Assembly (NCBI RefSeq): GCF_039522585.1 | Contig: NZ_BAAADR010000045.1 | Source: Bisbaumannia salifodinae | GTDB lineage: Bacteria > Pseudomonadota > Gammaproteobacteria > Pseudomonadales > Halomonadaceae | DNA: 64,000 nucleotides | Direction: 5' to 3' (one strand) | Shown: positions 14,896-22,561 of the stretch, in pieces | How the letters are laid out: every line of letters begins with the position of its first letter | Position numbering within the stretch: the stretch's first letter is position 1 | Program-made: the position numbers and the translations under genes | The notes under the pieces: generated by a model | What the model was told of the DNA's origin: nothing | What the model saw: only the letters and a program-made list of their open reading frames with translations | The model's database searches: none

Positions 14896-14914
14896 GCCCC
14901 GGCCATGCCGGGGC
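14896..14914 (+). terminator. short hairpin after moron-like gene
   Basis: GCCCCGGC-cat-GCCGGGGC followed by ATTTCTTC. Strong stem, weak T-tract; likely a partial terminator. Confidence 0.55.
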
Positions 14915-14937
14915 ATTTCTTCACTGGAGGCGATAAC

Positions 14938-15195
14938 ATGAGCGAGAACCTTCGTGAGAATGTCGACCTGGCGCTACTCACATTTGTCGATGTGGCCCAG
15001 TGGCAGGATGGAACCTGGGGCTGGCAGATCGTCAGAGACGACGGCAGCACGTCTGGAGACATACAGGGGCACCATTCGACCCCTTCGGCAGCTATTGAGG
15101 CCGGCATTGCTTACCTGCATAAGCGCCGCCCGCAATTGGTAAGGGAGGCGAGAGCGCACGCTATCCAGGGGATGGCTTATCGTCAACGGATGTAG
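14938..15195 (+). CDS. hypothetical protein (85 aa)
   Basis: Start MSENLRENVDLALLTFVD behind GGAGGCGATAAC. A WQDGTWGWQIVRDDG core suggests a small beta fold, and the C-terminal half is a basic helix. It may be co-transcribed with the preceding moron-like gene through its weak terminator. Function unknown. Confidence 0.65.
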   Translation: MSENLRENVDLALLTFVDVAQWQDGTWGWQIVRDDGSTSGDIQGHHSTPSAAIEAGIAYLHKRRPQLVREARAHAIQGMAYRQRM

Positions 15196-15205
15196 TGATC
15201 AATTC

Positions 15206-15273
15206 GCTGCCGAAAAGGCAGCTTAGGAAATCATGACTTTACCCTTCGGGTGAAATAGCTGCCGAACAGGCAG
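15206..15273 (+). other. three tandem hairpins in an intergenic gap
   Basis: GCTGCC-gaaaa-GGCAGC (15206-15222), TTTACCC-ttc-GGGTGAAA (15238-15255) and GCTGCC-gaaca-GGCAG (15258-15273). The first and third are near copies. There is no gene in 15196-15361. They may be attenuation or processing elements ahead of the late region. Confidence 0.4.
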
Positions 15274-15361
15274 GTAGAATGGGCGCCACGATTACCACCG
15301 GGCCCCGCCCACCCCGATAGAGAGATCATAGGGCGTGATGGTCGTCTATGAGGATTGAGCA

Positions 15362-15526
15362 ATGAACGTCACTATGCGAGAGATAGCCGCCGCTATCCAC
15401 AAGCCGGAGTCAACCGTCTACCGGTGGCGACAGGATAACCCCAACCTGTTCCGGGCCGTCAAGGAGTATGCCGAGAGAAGGTCTGGCACCTCATCGGCAA
15501 AGAAGGCTCCTGTTGTCGCCGAGTGA
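15362..15526 (+). CDS. small HTH protein (54 aa)
   Basis: Starts MNVTMREIAAAIHKPESTVY; residues 5-24 form a helix-turn-helix of the type seen in small terminase-like and MerR-like phage regulators, followed by RWRQDNPNLFRAVKEYAERR. An AGGA site lies upstream. It may regulate the late region; the true small terminase is further right. Confidence 0.55.
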   Translation: MNVTMREIAAAIHKPESTVYRWRQDNPNLFRAVKEYAERRSGTSSAKKAPVVAE

Positions 15527-15586
15527 TCCATATCTAGAAAATAGATTAAAATGGATTTAAGTATTGGTAGCGCGAGGAACTACCCC

Positions 15587-16165
15587 ATGGAGAGAATAGA
15601 ACTTCCTGGATTTCAGGATCTTCGGGTGCAGTTTGACTACGACGAAGATACTGGCCGCATACAATATCGAAAACTCTCAAACAAGGCTCGTCGGGCGAGC
15701 AGCGAGGCCGGTCACGTCGCAGATGTCGGCGGCGCCTTGTACAGAGTGGTGGCGGTCGAGTATCCATCGGGTAAGTCGCGCCAGGTTTACGCACACAGGG
15801 TTATCTGGAAGCTGATGACGGCCCAGGAGCCGCCGCGTGAGATTGACCACATAAATGGAAACACTCAGGACAACCGGTGGGCAAACATGCGCGACGGGTC
15901 GGGAGGGGCCAACAGTAAGAACAGGGCCATGCCGAAAAACAACACAAGCGGTGCCTGCGGCGTGGTCTGGGACAAGGCGACTGGATTCTGGGTTGCGCGT
16001 ATGGGTTTGGGCGGCGTACAGAGAACCTTGGGATATTTTGAAAACAAGGAGGATGCTGCGCGCGCCGCACGGTCCGAGAGACTTAAAAACGGGTTTACAG
16101 AACGACATGGTTTGCCAAAGTCGGGGCTTGACAAACCGCAAACTTTAGAAGACACTTTGGTGTAG
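15587..16165 (+). CDS. HNH homing endonuclease with AP2 domain
   Basis: 192 residues. HNH core EIDHINGNTQDNRWANMRDG near residues 88-108, then an AP2/ERF-like DNA-binding domain (TSGACGVVWDKATGFWVARM, followed by TLGYFENKEDAARAA). This is the standard layout of free-standing phage homing endonucleases. Start chosen at MERIELPGF behind a weak AGGA site. It sits alone between the early and late regions, as expected for a mobile insertion. Confidence 0.85.
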   Translation: MERIELPGFQDLRVQFDYDEDTGRIQYRKLSNKARRASSEAGHVADVGGALYRVVAVEYPSGKSRQVYAHRVIWKLMTAQEPPREIDHINGNTQDNRWANMRDGSGGANSKNRAMPKNNTSGACGVVWDKATGFWVARMGLGGVQRTLGYFENKEDAARAARSERLKNGFTERHGLPKSGLDKPQTLEDTLV

Positions 16166-16410
16166 GCTCGCGGAAGGTACGATCAGAGCCGACCCATTTT
16201 TAGCCTCGCCACTGCGCGGGCTTACACAGAGCGTACGATGCCGCCGCTCGGCAAGTAGGCATCCAGGCTGGACCGTTTCAACGCGCCTGACGAGCTGGTG
16301 AGATTCCAGCGAAACGCCGATGCGTTGCGTAGACTCCCAGGGTCCAGTGTGGTGGGAGTGTGAGCCGAGCACCTATTTAAAGCCTCGCCCTTGCCGGCGG
16401 GGCTTTTTCG
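16166..16410 (+). ncRNA. structured late leader ending in terminator (6S-like)
   Basis: No protein gene. Hairpins in series: GGCTC..GAGCC followed by a T-run (about 16167-16202), GATGCC..GGCATC (16237-16263), CGTTTC..GCTGG/CCAGC-GAAACG (16274-16316), ACTCCC..GGGAGT (16333-16359), and an intrinsic terminator AGCC-t-CGCC..GGCG-g-GGCTTTTT (16381-16408). A TTGACA lies at 16128. Location before the lysis genes recalls lambda PR'-6S RNA-tR', where a Q factor allows read-through. Confidence 0.45.
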
Positions 16411-16578
16411 TGGTCTCCCCGCTCTGCTTGCATCGGGGCTTAAGTCCTGCATGGGATGGGAATGCTAGTCCGCCGCAGGCATGCCGGGTCGCTCCCGGCA
16501 TTTGCAAAATTACCGCCCACGCCTCTATGTCGCGGCATCAGTCGAGCCCGGCGGATATGCGCACCACGGGCGGTATCT

Positions 16579-16664
16579 GGAGCGTGACTGTGCGCTGGGA
16601 CGCACAACCGGCTGTAACCCGGTCGCCGCTGGCTGAGAGGTTCGATTCCGTCCGCGCTCCACCA
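16579..16664 (+). tRNA. divergent tRNA-Tyr(GUA)-like gene
   Basis: 7-bp acceptor GGAGCGT/GCGCTCC, discriminator A and encoded CCA. Anticodon arm ACCGG-CTGTAAC-CCGGT is perfect, with GTA at the anticodon. T-loop TTCGATT is canonical and a long variable arm is present, but the T-stem has two mismatches and the D-arm is displaced. It may be a decayed or highly divergent phage tRNA. Confidence 0.5.
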
Positions 16665-16669
16665 ATTCC

Positions 16670-16701
16670 GACGCCCCGCATATTGGCGGGGCGTCTTCGT
16701 T
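16670..16701 (+). terminator. terminator between tRNA-like genes
   Basis: Perfect 10-bp stem GACGCCCCGC/GCGGGGCGTC with a 6-base loop, followed by TTCGTTT. Confidence 0.7.
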
Positions 16702-16754
16702 TATGCCGCCCTGCGGACCTAGATCTCCGCCATGGATCGGGTGGCACCCTTCAA

Positions 16755-16830
16755 GGGCCTCTAGCTCACTTGGCGAGAGCACTCGGCTCATAACCGATGA
16801 GGGCAGGGTTCGAATCCCGGTGGCCCACCA
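16755..16830 (+). tRNA. tRNA with CAU anticodon (Met or Ile2 type)
   Basis: 76 nt with D-arm TAGCTCACTTGGCGAGAGCA, anticodon loop CTCATAA (CAT), T-loop TTCGAAT, acceptor GGGCC..GGCCC and encoded CCA. Overall close to elongator tRNA-Met, with one base fewer in the D-loop and a mismatch at 27-43. Whether it is charged with Met or modified to read AUA cannot be told from sequence. Confidence 0.65.
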
Positions 16831-16942
16831 CTCAACACGGCTCCGCACTTGCTTCGGCTTGCTGCGGGGTTTTCTTTTCCTGCGCTGGCGCTTGCTGGCG
16901 TGTCCCCCCGGCCAAGGATGGCCACCTATTCCCGAGGTGACC

Positions 16943-17452
16943 ATGGAGCTATCCGCTCGTGGCCTGCGCAAGCTCCAGGGCCACGAGGGCCTGCGGCTCC
17001 AGGCCTACCGCTGCCCCGCTGGCGTCTGGACCATAGGGTTTGGCACCACTCGCGTAGACGGCAAACCGGTGACGCCGGGCATGGTAATCGACAAGTCGCG
17101 CGCCATCGAGCTGCTGGCTGCGGATGCCGAGCGCTTCGAGGATACGGTACGCCGCTGCGTCGAGGTGCAGCTTAATCAAAACGAATTCGACGCCCTAGTC
17201 CTGCTCACCTACAACATCGGCGCGGGCGCCCTGCAAAAATCGACCCTCCTCCGCAAGCTCAATGCCGGCGACCGGAAAGGCGCCGCCGATGAGTTCCTGC
17301 GCTGGAACAAGGGCGGGGGCAAGGTTCTGCCCGGCCTGGTCAAGCGCCGCGAGGACGAGCGCCGGTTATTCCTAGAACCGGTCGAGCCGGAGAAGGCCGA
17401 TGCAGTCGGCCCTTGGTCGAGAGAGGTTGACACGGGAGGCGCGGATGAGTGA
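16943..17452 (+). CDS. endolysin, glycoside hydrolase family 24 lysozyme
   Basis: 169 residues. Catalytic pattern Glu15-x8-Cys24-x5-Thr30 (GHEGLRLQAYRCPAGVWTIG) as in P22-type lysozymes, followed by NQNEFDALVLLTYNIGAGAL, the conserved family motif. It cleaves the glycan of peptidoglycan. There is no signal or SAR segment, so release depends on a holin. It begins the lysis cassette, directly downstream of the tRNA-like genes; ATG behind a GAGG site. Confidence 0.92.
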   Translation: MELSARGLRKLQGHEGLRLQAYRCPAGVWTIGFGTTRVDGKPVTPGMVIDKSRAIELLAADAERFEDTVRRCVEVQLNQNEFDALVLLTYNIGAGALQKSTLLRKLNAGDRKGAADEFLRWNKGGGKVLPGLVKRREDERRLFLEPVEPEKADAVGPWSREVDTGGADE

Positions 17453-17699
17453 CCCGCAAACACCGCTCAACGTCTGGGAGATGCTGTTCGAGCAGACGCC
17501 TACCCTGCTGCGCTGGGCCCTGGGCGTCCTGACCCTGGGCGTGTTCAGCCTGGCCGGCCTGCTCTACCGCTGGCACCGCGAGGACATGGAGCGGGTTAAC
17601 GCTCGGATAGACCGCCTCGAGGCCAACATGCACGCCTCGCAGCAGGAGACCAACCGCCTCCTGCTGGAGATCTCGCAGAACACTTCGAGCCGCTCATGA
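17445..17699 (+). CDS. membrane protein with coiled coil (holin or spanin-like)
   Basis: 84 residues: one TM (about 22-42, LRWALGVLTLGVFSLAGLLY) then a heptad-like helix (REDMERVNARIDRLEANMHA). Overlaps the endolysin end. One-TM plus coiled coil fits a pinholin/antiholin or an inner-membrane spanin subunit; the sequence alone does not decide. Confidence 0.6.
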   Translation: MSDPQTPLNVWEMLFEQTPTLLRWALGVLTLGVFSLAGLLYRWHREDMERVNARIDRLEANMHASQQETNRLLLEISQNTSSRS

Positions 17700-17884
17700 T
17701 TTTCCAACTGCTGCTGGTCATCACCCTCTCCACGGGAGTCGAGTACACCAGCAGCGGGCCATTGGCGACCGAGTCCGACTGCCAAGAGCGCGCCCAAGCC
17801 ATCCTCAACGCCTATCCGCGGGGCTCTGTGCGCGGATTCCAAGCCACCTGTCTTCCGGGGTATCGACTATGGTATCGACTATGA
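17696..17884 (+). CDS. small secreted or membrane protein (62 aa)
   Basis: N-terminal hydrophobic segment MIFQLLLVITLSTGVEY, then a short domain with two Cys (SDCQERAQAIL and ATCLPGYR). Four-base overlaps with both neighbours place it in the lysis cassette. Function not identified. Confidence 0.55.
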   Translation: MIFQLLLVITLSTGVEYTSSGPLATESDCQERAQAILNAYPRGSVRGFQATCLPGYRLWYRL

Positions 17885-18189
17885 TCCGCCTCCTACTCAC
17901 CGCCTGTCTCGCTCTGGCGCTGACCGCCTGTGCCTCAGTCCAGTCACCGCTGGATGACGGCTATCAGGTGGGCGACCTGACCGGTACCGTCATTCAACTC
18001 CAGGCCGAATACTGCGCCACCGCCGACCCGCGAGAGCGTGCCTTTCGCCTTGCGGCTCTTCGCGCTGCCGGCGTGCCTGTCCCTCCGTCCGGTGCCTGCA
18101 CCGATATCCTCTCGCTGATTCCTGACGGCGAGCTGGATATCGATGTGGAGCAGGCTGAGCGCGACCGCGAGCGGTTCGAGGCCGAGTGA
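17881..18189 (+). CDS. lipoprotein of lysis cassette (possible o-spanin)
   Basis: 102 residues with signal peptide and lipobox (MIRLLLTACLALALTACASV; Cys about residue 17). The mature part is small and mixed. A lipoprotein within the lysis genes is a good candidate for an outer-membrane spanin or an exclusion lipoprotein. Start chosen at the ATG overlapping the previous stop. Confidence 0.6.
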   Translation: MIRLLLTACLALALTACASVQSPLDDGYQVGDLTGTVIQLQAEYCATADPRERAFRLAALRAAGVPVPPSGACTDILSLIPDGELDIDVEQAERDRERFEAE

Positions 18190-18548
18190 TGCCGTTTCTC
18201 ACGAACCTCCACACCGTCGCCCACGGCCCAGGCCAATGGCGGCTGGCCCGCGATCTGATCTACAGCTCGGCTCGCTACGGTCAACTGATCGAGGCGCCGT
18301 CAGGGTTTGTGACCGACTATGCATCCGTGCCGCGCCTGCCGTTCGTGTTCGTGCTGACCGGCGACACAGGCCACCGGGCAGCGGTTATCCACGATTACCT
18401 CTATCGCCACGGCGCCCCTCAATGGAGCCGCCGCCAGGCCGATCAGATTTTCCGCGACGCGTTACTAGAGAGTGAGCCGAGATGGCGAGCATGGATCATG
18501 TGGGCCGGCGTCCGCGTGGGCGGATGGCGCGCCTGGCACGGCGCATAG
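18189..18548 (+). CDS. DUF1353-family phage protein
   Basis: 119 residues. The segment VTDYASVPRLPFVFVLTGDT and HRAAVIHDYLYRHG..SRRQADQIFRDAL match the DUF1353 family, common in lysis or tail-adjacent regions of tailed phages, with conserved Asp/His that suggest a catalytic site. Biochemical role unknown. Confidence 0.8.
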   Translation: MPFLTNLHTVAHGPGQWRLARDLIYSSARYGQLIEAPSGFVTDYASVPRLPFVFVLTGDTGHRAAVIHDYLYRHGAPQWSRRQADQIFRDALLESEPRWRAWIMWAGVRVGGWRAWHGA

Positions 18549-18622
18549 AGATCCGAGCCCGCGAGGCGTGGATCGTCGGCAGCATGATCGCTGGGTTCGT
18601 GTGGCATAGGAGCGGGCGATGA
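18524..18622 (+). CDS. possible 32-aa membrane peptide
   Basis: Overlaps the end of the DUF1353 gene and ends in ATGA overlap with the next start. Basic N-terminus followed by AWIVGSMIAGFVWH, a short membrane-like helix. The coupling at its end is the main support. Confidence 0.4.
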   Translation: MARLARRIEIRAREAWIVGSMIAGFVWHRSGR

Positions 18623-18804
18623 CTATCCGAGACCAACTGGCCGCCACCGGCCGGCAAAATGCCGATTCCCTGGGCGTGGGCCTCCCTGCCCTACTAATGC
18701 TCGCCGCCGAGCAGTGGTTGGGCCTCCAACTACCTACCGAGGTAGCGATACTCGCCGCCGCCCTGCTGGGCAGCTGGGGCGCCAAGATCAAGAGGGTTGA
18801 GTGA
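18619..18804 (+). CDS. small membrane protein, holin-like (61 aa)
   Basis: Two hydrophobic stretches (SLGVGLPALLMLAAEQWLGL and VAILAAALLGSWGAKI) and a basic end, the size and layout of a small class II holin. It is in the lysis cassette, coupled to its neighbours. Either this or the 17445 gene may be the main holin. Confidence 0.55.
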   Translation: MTIRDQLAATGRQNADSLGVGLPALLMLAAEQWLGLQLPTEVAILAAALLGSWGAKIKRVE

Positions 18805-18847
18805 TGCGCGAAGAAGACTGGTTCTTGTCCGAAAGAAAGGGCGTCTG

Positions 18848-18979
18848 ATGCCTGATTTCGACCTATCCCGCATGAGAGAGGCCGTTAACAGCGGCTGTCG
18901 GGTGGTCCCTGCCGGTCTGACCCCCGAGCAGCTGGAGCGCTGGATCATCGTCCAGGCAAAGGCGCTGCCGAGGCAGTGA
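18848..18979 (+). CDS. hypothetical small protein (43 aa)
   Basis: MPDFDLSRMREAVNSGCRVV with an AMREAV-like helix and a TPEQLERWI helix. Just before it a 14-codon frame (18804-18848) overlaps its start, which may be a coupling peptide. Not recognised. Confidence 0.45.
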   Translation: MPDFDLSRMREAVNSGCRVVPAGLTPEQLERWIIVQAKALPRQ

Positions 18980-18980
18980 G

Positions 18981-19145
18981 ATGGCCACTGACCTCCCCAC
19001 CCTCCCCGGCCATCTCAGCCCTGACGGCCTCACCCCAGACGAACACACCCAGGCGCTGATAGACGAGCTGGCCGCTTGGTCATTCGCCTGGGATGACGAC
19101 CGCAATTTGGTGATGCTCACCGAGGAGAGCGCATGGCTACTGTGA
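18981..19145 (+). CDS. hypothetical small protein (54 aa)
   Basis: Acidic, starting MATDLPTLPGHLSPDGLTPD one base after the previous stop. No family recognised; continuous tight packing is the support. Confidence 0.45.
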   Translation: MATDLPTLPGHLSPDGLTPDEHTQALIDELAAWSFAWDDDRNLVMLTEESAWLL

Positions 19146-19340
19146 CCCGCCTACCCTGCGCCACGTATCGCACCGATATTCCGGCCAGCCTGCGCACCCA
19201 CGCCGGCGATGGCCTACATCATGTGGAAGTGTGGCCACCAGAACGACATGGTGCCGAGGTACGACCCCCTGCCCTACCTGCCGGAATCGCCCATCCATCC
19301 CTGGCCGGGTAGCCACGACCTGACCACCACGTATTGCTGA
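19133..19340 (+). CDS. uncertain small gene(s)
   Basis: Two frames compete. One runs 19133-19312 (MATVTRLPCATYRTDIPASL start); the other runs 19209-19340 (MAYIMWKCGHQNDMVPRYDP) and has a more protein-like composition. A single gene joined by a frameshift is possible. From 19341 to 19470 nothing clear is seen apart from an AGGAGG sequence. Confidence 0.3.
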
Positions 19341-19470
19341 ATCTAGGCGGAGAGCCTCAGGAGGTGATCCAGATCTCCAAGCCGGTCACTGGAGAACCGC
19401 GCATCCGCCAACTCACCGAGAGGTGATGCGGCGGCCCTACATCTAAACCCAGCAGGAAGGGGCCTCGCAC

Positions 19471-20370
19471 ATGCCGTATGTCATCCCTGGAGATAACGGC
19501 GCGTACGAATTCCCCGCCGAAAGCATTCTCAGCGCTCGCGTGCTCACGATTGCCCCTGAAGGGGTCACGGCTGGCACGCTTACCGTAGAGGCGAAATACC
19601 CCCACTCTGGGGCGGCATGGCTATCTGTCCCTCACGGCGTGGTGGATGTCAGTCAGCCGTTTACGCTCAGGGTCGGCAGCCCTGTTGGCCGCTATCGCTT
19701 CACGCTGTCGGGCGTAGTGGGTAGCGGTTCCATCACCGTCACCGAGTCGTTTCATGACACGGGTAGTGGCGCTGGGTACGGGGCTGCCGAGGTGGACGTA
19801 ACCCCTGAGTTGGCGAGTGGGCCGGACGGATTTCGCCGCATGCGTGTGGACACCGGCGAGCCGGGGTTTTGGGCAGCCCAGCAGTTCGCCTGGGAGTATG
19901 AGCTATCCCTCGCGGCAGGCGAGACACAGGTGTTTAGGTTCGACCTGCCGGTAGACGTCATCCTCCTCGACTCCCAACTGTCAGTAGACGATGGATCGCT
20001 CTACTACCGCGTCTATCGGGCTGATCAGATTACCGAGACCGGGACCTTCGCCACTAACGTGACATCAAAGGCCCACCCGCTCAACGTGACATCGTTCGCG
20101 CCTAGCTATGCGCTACAGACAACCGCATGGACGGATGGGGTGTCGGCCACCGGCGGAATCACGATAGACGATGACTCGCCCTATCCAGTCAGGAGAGTTC
20201 GAACCTCCGGCGCCACTGCTCATGCATCGCTCGTCGGAGCCAATGCCGGATTGATGCGGGGCTTTCCCCCGACATCTGCATATGTGGTCGCAACGCAACT
20301 CCCCGGCGCCGGTGGAGGGACAAGCGGCATCATCACCCTGAAGTTCGAAGAGCGCACCTGGGGTTATTAA
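19471..20370 (+). CDS. putative structural protein (299 aa)
   Basis: Beta-rich protein with repeated Gly/Ser/Thr strands (SVPHGVVDVSQPFTLRVGSP, GSITVTESFHDTGSG) and no enzymatic motif. It lies just before the terminase genes and probably is a minor virion component. Not assignable to a named family. Confidence 0.65.
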   Translation: MPYVIPGDNGAYEFPAESILSARVLTIAPEGVTAGTLTVEAKYPHSGAAWLSVPHGVVDVSQPFTLRVGSPVGRYRFTLSGVVGSGSITVTESFHDTGSGAGYGAAEVDVTPELASGPDGFRRMRVDTGEPGFWAAQQFAWEYELSLAAGETQVFRFDLPVDVILLDSQLSVDDGSLYYRVYRADQITETGTFATNVTSKAHPLNVTSFAPSYALQTTAWTDGVSATGGITIDDDSPYPVRRVRTSGATAHASLVGANAGLMRGFPPTSAYVVATQLPGAGGGTSGIITLKFEERTWGY

Positions 20371-20400
20371 CCTGGGGACGCGCAACACGAAGAGGCTCAA

Positions 20401-20880
20401 ATGGCAGCACCTAAAGGCAACCAGTTCTGGAAGGCCAGGACGAAGCACGGCAGAGACAAGCTGTTCGCCTCTGCGGAGGTGCTGTGGGCTGCCTGCTGCG
20501 AATACTTCCAGTGGGTAGAGAAGAATCCGCTGTGGGAATCGAAGCCGTTTCACCACCAAGGCGAGATCGTCACGGCGACCGTGCCGAAGATGCGAGCCAT
20601 GACTCTGGATGGACTATGCATCTTCCTGGATATAGACCCGACGACGTGGCGAGACTGGAGAAGCGCTGAAGATTTTTCCCCGATCGTCACGCGAGTGGAA
20701 TCCATAATCCGCGATCAGAAGTTCAGTGGCGCCGCGGCTGATTTGCTGAACGCTAGCATCATCGCCCGAGATCTTGGGCTGAAAGACGCCAACTCCCACG
20801 AGCACACCGGCGCCAACGGCGGACCCATCGAAACCGTCACTCGCGTTGAGCTGGTAGCGGACACCGGCGATGACCACTAA
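20401..20880 (+). CDS. terminase small subunit, P22 gp3-like
   Basis: 159 residues. The start KGNQFWKARTKHGRDKLFAS and the block VPKMRAMTLDGLCIFLDIDP..WRDW match the P22 gp3 DNA-packaging family, which recognises the pac site. It overlaps the large subunit start by 11 bases, as usual for terS-terL pairs. Headful packaging would be expected. Confidence 0.88.
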   Translation: MAAPKGNQFWKARTKHGRDKLFASAEVLWAACCEYFQWVEKNPLWESKPFHHQGEIVTATVPKMRAMTLDGLCIFLDIDPTTWRDWRSAEDFSPIVTRVESIIRDQKFSGAAADLLNASIIARDLGLKDANSHEHTGANGGPIETVTRVELVADTGDDH

Positions 20881-22189
20881 GCAGGTCAAGATACCGCCGA
20901 AGCTGATCCCCGTCTTTGCCGCCCAGAACGTTCGCTACCGTGGCGCCTACGGAGGCAGGGGTTCAGCCAAGACGCGCACCTTCGCAAAGATGGCTGCCAT
21001 CCGCGGCTACATGCTGGCCCAGGAAGGCAAGTCGGGACTGATCCTATGCGGGCGGGAGTTCATGAACTCCCTGGACGAGTCGTCCATGTCCGAGGTCAAG
21101 GCAGCCATCCAGTCCGAGCCGTGGCTTGCCGCGCATTACGACATCGGTGAGAAGTACATCCGCACTGCCGACCGCAATATCGAGTTCGCCTTTGCCGGTC
21201 TCCGGCACAACCTGGACAGCATCAAGTCCAAGGCGCGCATTCACATCCTATGGGTGGATGAGGCCGAGCCGGTTAGCGAGAAGGCCTGGGTGAAGGTCAT
21301 CCCCACGGTGCGCGAGCACGACTCCGAGATCTGGATCACCTGGAACCCGGAGCGCGAGAACAGCGCGACCAATAAGCGCTTCCGCATCGACGCTCCTGAA
21401 GACTCAGTCATCGTAGAGATGAACTGGCGGGATAACCCATGGTTTCCCGAAGTCCTCAACCATGAGCGCCTGGAGGATTTGCAGAAGCGTCCCGATCAGT
21501 ACGACCACATCTGGGAAGGCGATTTCGTCCGAGTGGTGGAGGGTGCCTATTACGCCCGCCACATCACCGAAGCTCGCATGCAGCACCGGATTGGGCGAGT
21601 CGCAAAAGACCCGCACTTGCCTATCAAGCTGTTCTGCGACATTGGCGGCACAGGTGCGCGCTCTGACGCATTTGCGATGTGGGCCGTTCAGTTCGTTGGT
21701 CACGAGATCCGCATCCTCGATTACTACGAGGCGCAGGGCCAGGAGTTGGGTCATCACCTGGGGTGGATGCGCAATCGCGGCTACACGCCCGACACCTCCG
21801 AGGTCTACCTGCCGCACGATGGCAAGACGCAGGACCGCGTGTTCTCGGTCAGCTACGAGTCGGCATTCAAGCAGGCCGGATATCGCGTGATCGTGGTGCC
21901 CAATCAGGGCAAGGGCGCCGCCTCCGCTCGCATCGACGAGGCACGCCGGTTGTTCCCTTCGATGTGGTTCAACGAAGCCACCTGCAAGCCAGGGCTAGAC
22001 GCCCTGGGCTGGTATCACGAGAAGAAAGACGAGCAGCGCGACATCGGGCTCGGGCCCAATCACGACTGGTCATCGCATGCTGCCGACGCGTTCGGGTTGA
22101 TGGCAGTCAGCCACAAGCCCCCGAAGTCCACTGCAAAGCGTCTCACCTACAAAGTTCACCGCCCGCGCGACAGAGGAATGGGATACTAA
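20870..22189 (+). CDS. terminase large subunit
   Basis: 439 residues. ATPase: Walker A GGRGSAKT (28-35) and Walker B ILWVDEAE (about 130). C-terminal RNase H-like nuclease: FCDIGGTGARSDAFAMWAV and the final HAADAFG aspartates. Terminase_3/PBSX-type enzyme that pumps and cuts concatemeric DNA. Length is normal and no motif is lost. Confidence 0.93.
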   Translation: MTTKQVKIPPKLIPVFAAQNVRYRGAYGGRGSAKTRTFAKMAAIRGYMLAQEGKSGLILCGREFMNSLDESSMSEVKAAIQSEPWLAAHYDIGEKYIRTADRNIEFAFAGLRHNLDSIKSKARIHILWVDEAEPVSEKAWVKVIPTVREHDSEIWITWNPERENSATNKRFRIDAPEDSVIVEMNWRDNPWFPEVLNHERLEDLQKRPDQYDHIWEGDFVRVVEGAYYARHITEARMQHRIGRVAKDPHLPIKLFCDIGGTGARSDAFAMWAVQFVGHEIRILDYYEAQGQELGHHLGWMRNRGYTPDTSEVYLPHDGKTQDRVFSVSYESAFKQAGYRVIVVPNQGKGAASARIDEARRLFPSMWFNEATCKPGLDALGWYHEKKDEQRDIGLGPNHDWSSHAADAFGLMAVSHKPPKSTAKRLTYKVHRPRDRGMGY

Positions 22190-22561
22190 ATGGCTACTAT
22201 CAACCCAACAGTCACCACGCTGCGCGACGGCTTGGTAATGAAAGTCGTCTACGAGACCCTTACCACCACCAATGACGTGGGCGCGGAGCTCCCTTTTGCG
22301 GAGTGGTTCGACCGCACCGTGCAGGCCACCGGCACCTTCGGTTCCGGCGGTACAGTCGTATGGGAGGGCTCCAACGACGGCGGCACCACTTGGGCCACGC
22401 TCAAGGATCGCCAGGGCAACGCGTTGTCGTTCACTGCTGCTGGTCTGGGGGCCGTGGATGGCATCACCGAGCTCGCCCGCCCCAGGGTCACTGCCGGCGA
22501 CGGCACCACTGACATCAATGTCAGCGTCCTGTGCCTGCGACGCACCGGGATGCGCACATGA
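22190..22561 (+). CDS. putative small structural protein (123 aa)
   Basis: Starts directly after the terminase stop and overlaps the portal start. Beta-rich, with GGTVVWEGSNDGGTTWATLK, a pattern found in small Ig-like or decoration-type virion proteins. Specific role unknown. Confidence 0.6.
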   Translation: MATINPTVTTLRDGLVMKVVYETLTTTNDVGAELPFAEWFDRTVQATGTFGSGGTVVWEGSNDGGTTWATLKDRQGNALSFTAAGLGAVDGITELARPRVTAGDGTTDINVSVLCLRRTGMRT

